Of a stretch of 61,349 nucleotides of DNA, positions 59,463 through 61,349 are shown one piece after another. The notes below the pieces were generated by a model, which worked only from the letters and a program-made list of their open reading frames with translations, did no database searches and was not told where the DNA came from. This DNA is from Acidobacteriota bacterium (GTDB lineage Bacteria; Acidobacteriota; UBA6911; RPQK01; JACQSY01): positions 1 through 61,349 of the forward strand of contig JACQSY010000081.1 in assembly GCA_016211085.1 (NCBI GenBank), written 5' to 3'. How positions within the stretch are numbered: position 1 is the first letter of the stretch; the number at the start of each line of letters is the position of its first letter. The position numbers and the translations under genes are program-made.

Positions 59463-61349
59463 ATGAAACGTTCAAAGGGGCTCGGCTTTTCTTTCATCAC
59501 GGCGTTTTTCTTATTTTTCAGCTCATTTGAGCTACGCGCCGGCACATCTTATCTATGCCTGCCCACCTGTGTCGAAAATGATGGCAAAATGTTTTCTCTG
59601 GCCGGCGTGGGTCAAAACACGTTGGTGGGCGACACCATCATTTTCCACATCTCCTCTGCAGCCAGCGCTGCGACTTTCGAAGTTGGCTTTTTCGATGGTG
59701 ACACCGGTGGCATTTGGGATACGAACACTTTCGAACTGGAATACACGCTTTTCCCAGATCCCCTGGGGGATGGAAGCGGCGTCAATACTCAGCCCGCCAT
59801 AGGCCAATGGTTTGGAAATAACGCGAATGCGATCAACGGACCAGGCTGGCTCACCTCGGCGACAAACATGCCGGATAATGCCTGGTACACCATTACGGCA
59901 AACAACATCCCGGCGGCACAAGGAGCGGATGGCACTTATCGTTATGCTCTAAAAATAAGGATGCCGAACGCCGCGTTGCCGGCAAATCCTTCTCCTCTTA
60001 GTAATTTCAAGTTGCGTGTGGGAAACCTGGCAACAAGTTCTCTGAGCGGCTCTGAATTTTCGATCATTGGAGTCATCGACAGCATCACTCGCAACATCAT
60101 TTATCCTAACTGGCCTTCGCTCACACCGACGACCTATGACGGCATCTGGAAGTTTGGACTGGGAATTTTCCCTCCGGCAAACACTGTCATTAACGAGGTC
60201 GTGGTCTGGGACGGTGACACCGACCGTGCCACCAACAATGGGTTCGCGGACGGTGACACGGATGACCCCGATACTCCGAACAACGTGCTGCCCCCCTGGG
60301 CGGTTGGTACGTCAGCTTTCTTCGAGTCAGCCACTATCGGCGCTCCGCCGGATGACACAACGGTTGCTGCGCGGTTGCGCACGCCTGCCATTTATTACCA
60401 GATCAAAGCGCCTGACGGAACCGTTTACGTTAACAACAATCCGGCGGGTACCGAGGAATGGGAGCAATTCCGGATCTCGACCGATCCCTTTAACGCGGCC
60501 CTGATGGACTACTCCGCCGTCTCGCTCCCCCCGGGGATTTATGAACTGACCGTTTTTGGCATGGACGGCTTCAACCTCAATGCGTGGCGCTTTGGCTATC
60601 GCGCGGTGGGGAGAACCAAGGATGATAAGCCGGTCCCCGAAGGCGCTTTCTACGCCGTGGGGGATTTTGTCTGGCGTGATTTCGATGCGGATGGAATCCA
60701 GGATCCGGGAGAGCCTGGGATTCAGGGAGTGACCGTAGAGCTTTTGAACTCGGGTGGTGGGGTCGTGGAATCCACGGTCACGGACAGCTCAGGGCTTTAC
60801 GGCTTTCGCGTAGGACCGGGCACTTTTACGGTCAGAATTGCCAGCAGCAATTTTAATTCAGGTTCGGTCCTGTTTGGCTATGCGTCGACAACAGGCGGGA
60901 ACACCCAGACGAACACTGTCGTCAATGCGGACATTCTAACTTACGATTTTGGCTACGTTGACGTAACATCGCCCAGCATTTTGGCGTGCGCCGCGAATCA
61001 AAACATCAGCGCTCCGGGCTGTCAGGCAGCCGTTCCTAACCTGATACCCCAGGTGCAGGCCACGGACAACGCAACTTCTTCAGGAAATTTGATCATCACG
61101 CAGTCGCCGAGCGCGGGTAGTCCTCTTCCCCTGGGTCCGACTGTGGTGACGATCACGGTAAAGGATGAGAGTAACAATACTGCAACCTGCACCGCAACTC
61201 TGCAGGTCAATGACGGCTCCGCTCCTACACTGACCTGTCCGGCCAATATTGCCTTGCAGACGCAGCCGGGGGTGTGCACGGCCACGACCAGCATTGCCAC
61301 GCCGGCAGCCACCGACAACTGTTCGACGCCGACGGTGTTAGGGGTGCGC
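59463..61349 (+). CDS. Large secreted surface protein with SdrD/Cna-B-like and HYR-type domains (runs off right edge)
   Basis: 629 codons are open from the ATG at 59463 (GGAGGA upstream) to the window end with no stop. Residues 1-28 form a signal peptide (ITAFFLFFSSFELRAG). Residues 30-395 are beta-rich and acidic without a family I can name. Residues 397-490 form an SdrD/Cna-B-like repeat: AVGDFVWRDFDADGIQDPGE, then GIQGVTVELLNSGG and YGFRVGPGTFTVRI. From about 500 there is an HYR-like repeat with paired cysteines (LPLGPTVVTITVKDESNNTA), and a second one begins at TLTCPANIALQ. Exported, probably cell-surface adhesive or structural. Total size unknown. Confidence 0.85.
   Translation, partial: MKRSKGLGFSFITAFFLFFSSFELRAGTSYLCLPTCVENDGKMFSLAGVGQNTLVGDTIIFHISSAASAATFEVGFFDGDTGGIWDTNTFELEYTLFPDPLGDGSGVNTQPAIGQWFGNNANAINGPGWLTSATNMPDNAWYTITANNIPAAQGADGTYRYALKIRMPNAALPANPSPLSNFKLRVGNLATSSLSGSEFSIIGVIDSITRNIIYPNWPSLTPTTYDGIWKFGLGIFPPANTVINEVVVWDGDTDRATNNGFADGDTDDPDTPNNVLPPWAVGTSAFFESATIGAPPDDTTVAARLRTPAIYYQIKAPDGTVYVNNNPAGTEEWEQFRISTDPFNAALMDYSAVSLPPGIYELTVFGMDGFNLNAWRFGYRAVGRTKDDKPVPEGAFYAVGDFVWRDFDADGIQDPGEPGIQGVTVELLNSGGGVVESTVTDSSGLYGFRVGPGTFTVRIASSNFNSGSVLFGYASTTGGNTQTNTVVNADILTYDFGYVDVTSPSILACAANQNISAPGCQAAVPNLIPQVQATDNATSSGNLIITQSPSAGSPLPLGPTVVTITVKDESNNTATCTATLQVNDGSAPTLTCPANIALQTQPGVCTATTSIATPAATDNCSTPTVLGVR

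Noticed and set aside
59342..59545. Small basic minus-strand protein (67 codons)
   Set aside because: It overlaps the signal-peptide region of the surface protein gene, which has a good ribosome site; no family recognised for the minus frame.
1..61349. CRISPR array or rRNA operon
   Set aside because: No regularly spaced repeats of 25-40 bases and no rRNA signature sequences were found on reading the window.

Overview
The window looks like a chromosomal piece of an Acidobacteriota-like bacterium, probably from a metagenome-assembled genome. Pointers are the VWFA-related secreted protein, a secreted IPT/TIG-like protein, a glycine-zipper lipoprotein, a DUF5916 outer-membrane protein, bacterial F420 genes and an origin-proximal housekeeping block. 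This placement is inference from gene families; no 16S or marker phylogeny is possible here.

Region by region. (1) 1-4.2 kb is a decayed island: two nested IS630-family ends, N-terminal stubs of a Mod-like DNA methylase and of HsdM, an ISL3 transposase tail, and a truncated DUF262 (GmrSD-like) gene. Two small hypothetical genes survive. A tRNA-Ser(GCU) at 6.0 kb has its 3' end facing the island. (2) 6.2-8.1 kb holds a glycine-zipper lipoprotein and a serine/threonine dehydratase-like enzyme. (3) 8.3-17 kb is a tightly overlapping minus-strand operon: a 1458-residue acyl reductase / AMP-ligase / ACP / PlsC protein, a HAD hydrolase, a zinc dehydrogenase and a LarA-like DUF2088 protein, preceded by a lipid kinase. 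This domain set suggests reduced-acyl or ether lipid synthesis. (4) 17.1-25.6 kb is an F420 locus: npdG, cofD, cofC, cofE, a tandem SagB-type nitroreductase, an F420-type PPOX protein, and separate cofH and cofG. (5) 25.8 kb has a tRNA-Sec. At 42 kb there is a selD gene whose active-site residue is itself encoded by UGA, with a SECIS-like hairpin, so selenocysteine appears to be used here.

(6) 26.2-31.9 kb carries a DUF5916 protein, a frameshifted PHP-domain gene, deoC-pheA and two small conserved proteins. (7) 32.1-40.8 kb is the origin-type block: rpmH-rnpA-yidD-yidC-jag-mnmE on the plus strand meets mnmG-rsmG-parA-parB on the minus strand. Two parS sites lie between rsmG and parA. dnaA is not present, and the right half is inverted relative to the common co-directional order. 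(8) 40.9-47.5 kb has a quinone oxidoreductase, selD, a secreted cyclase, the catalytic half of methylmalonyl-CoA mutase, and two peptide/nickel-type ABC ATPases.

(9) 47.7-59 kb has a MacB/LolD-type ATPase with a membrane-fusion protein, moeA-moaC, a soluble SppA, a VWFA protein, glmS, and a complete NMT1/SsuABC-like importer. (10) From 59.46 kb a large secreted protein with SdrD/Cna-B-like and HYR-type repeats runs off the right edge.
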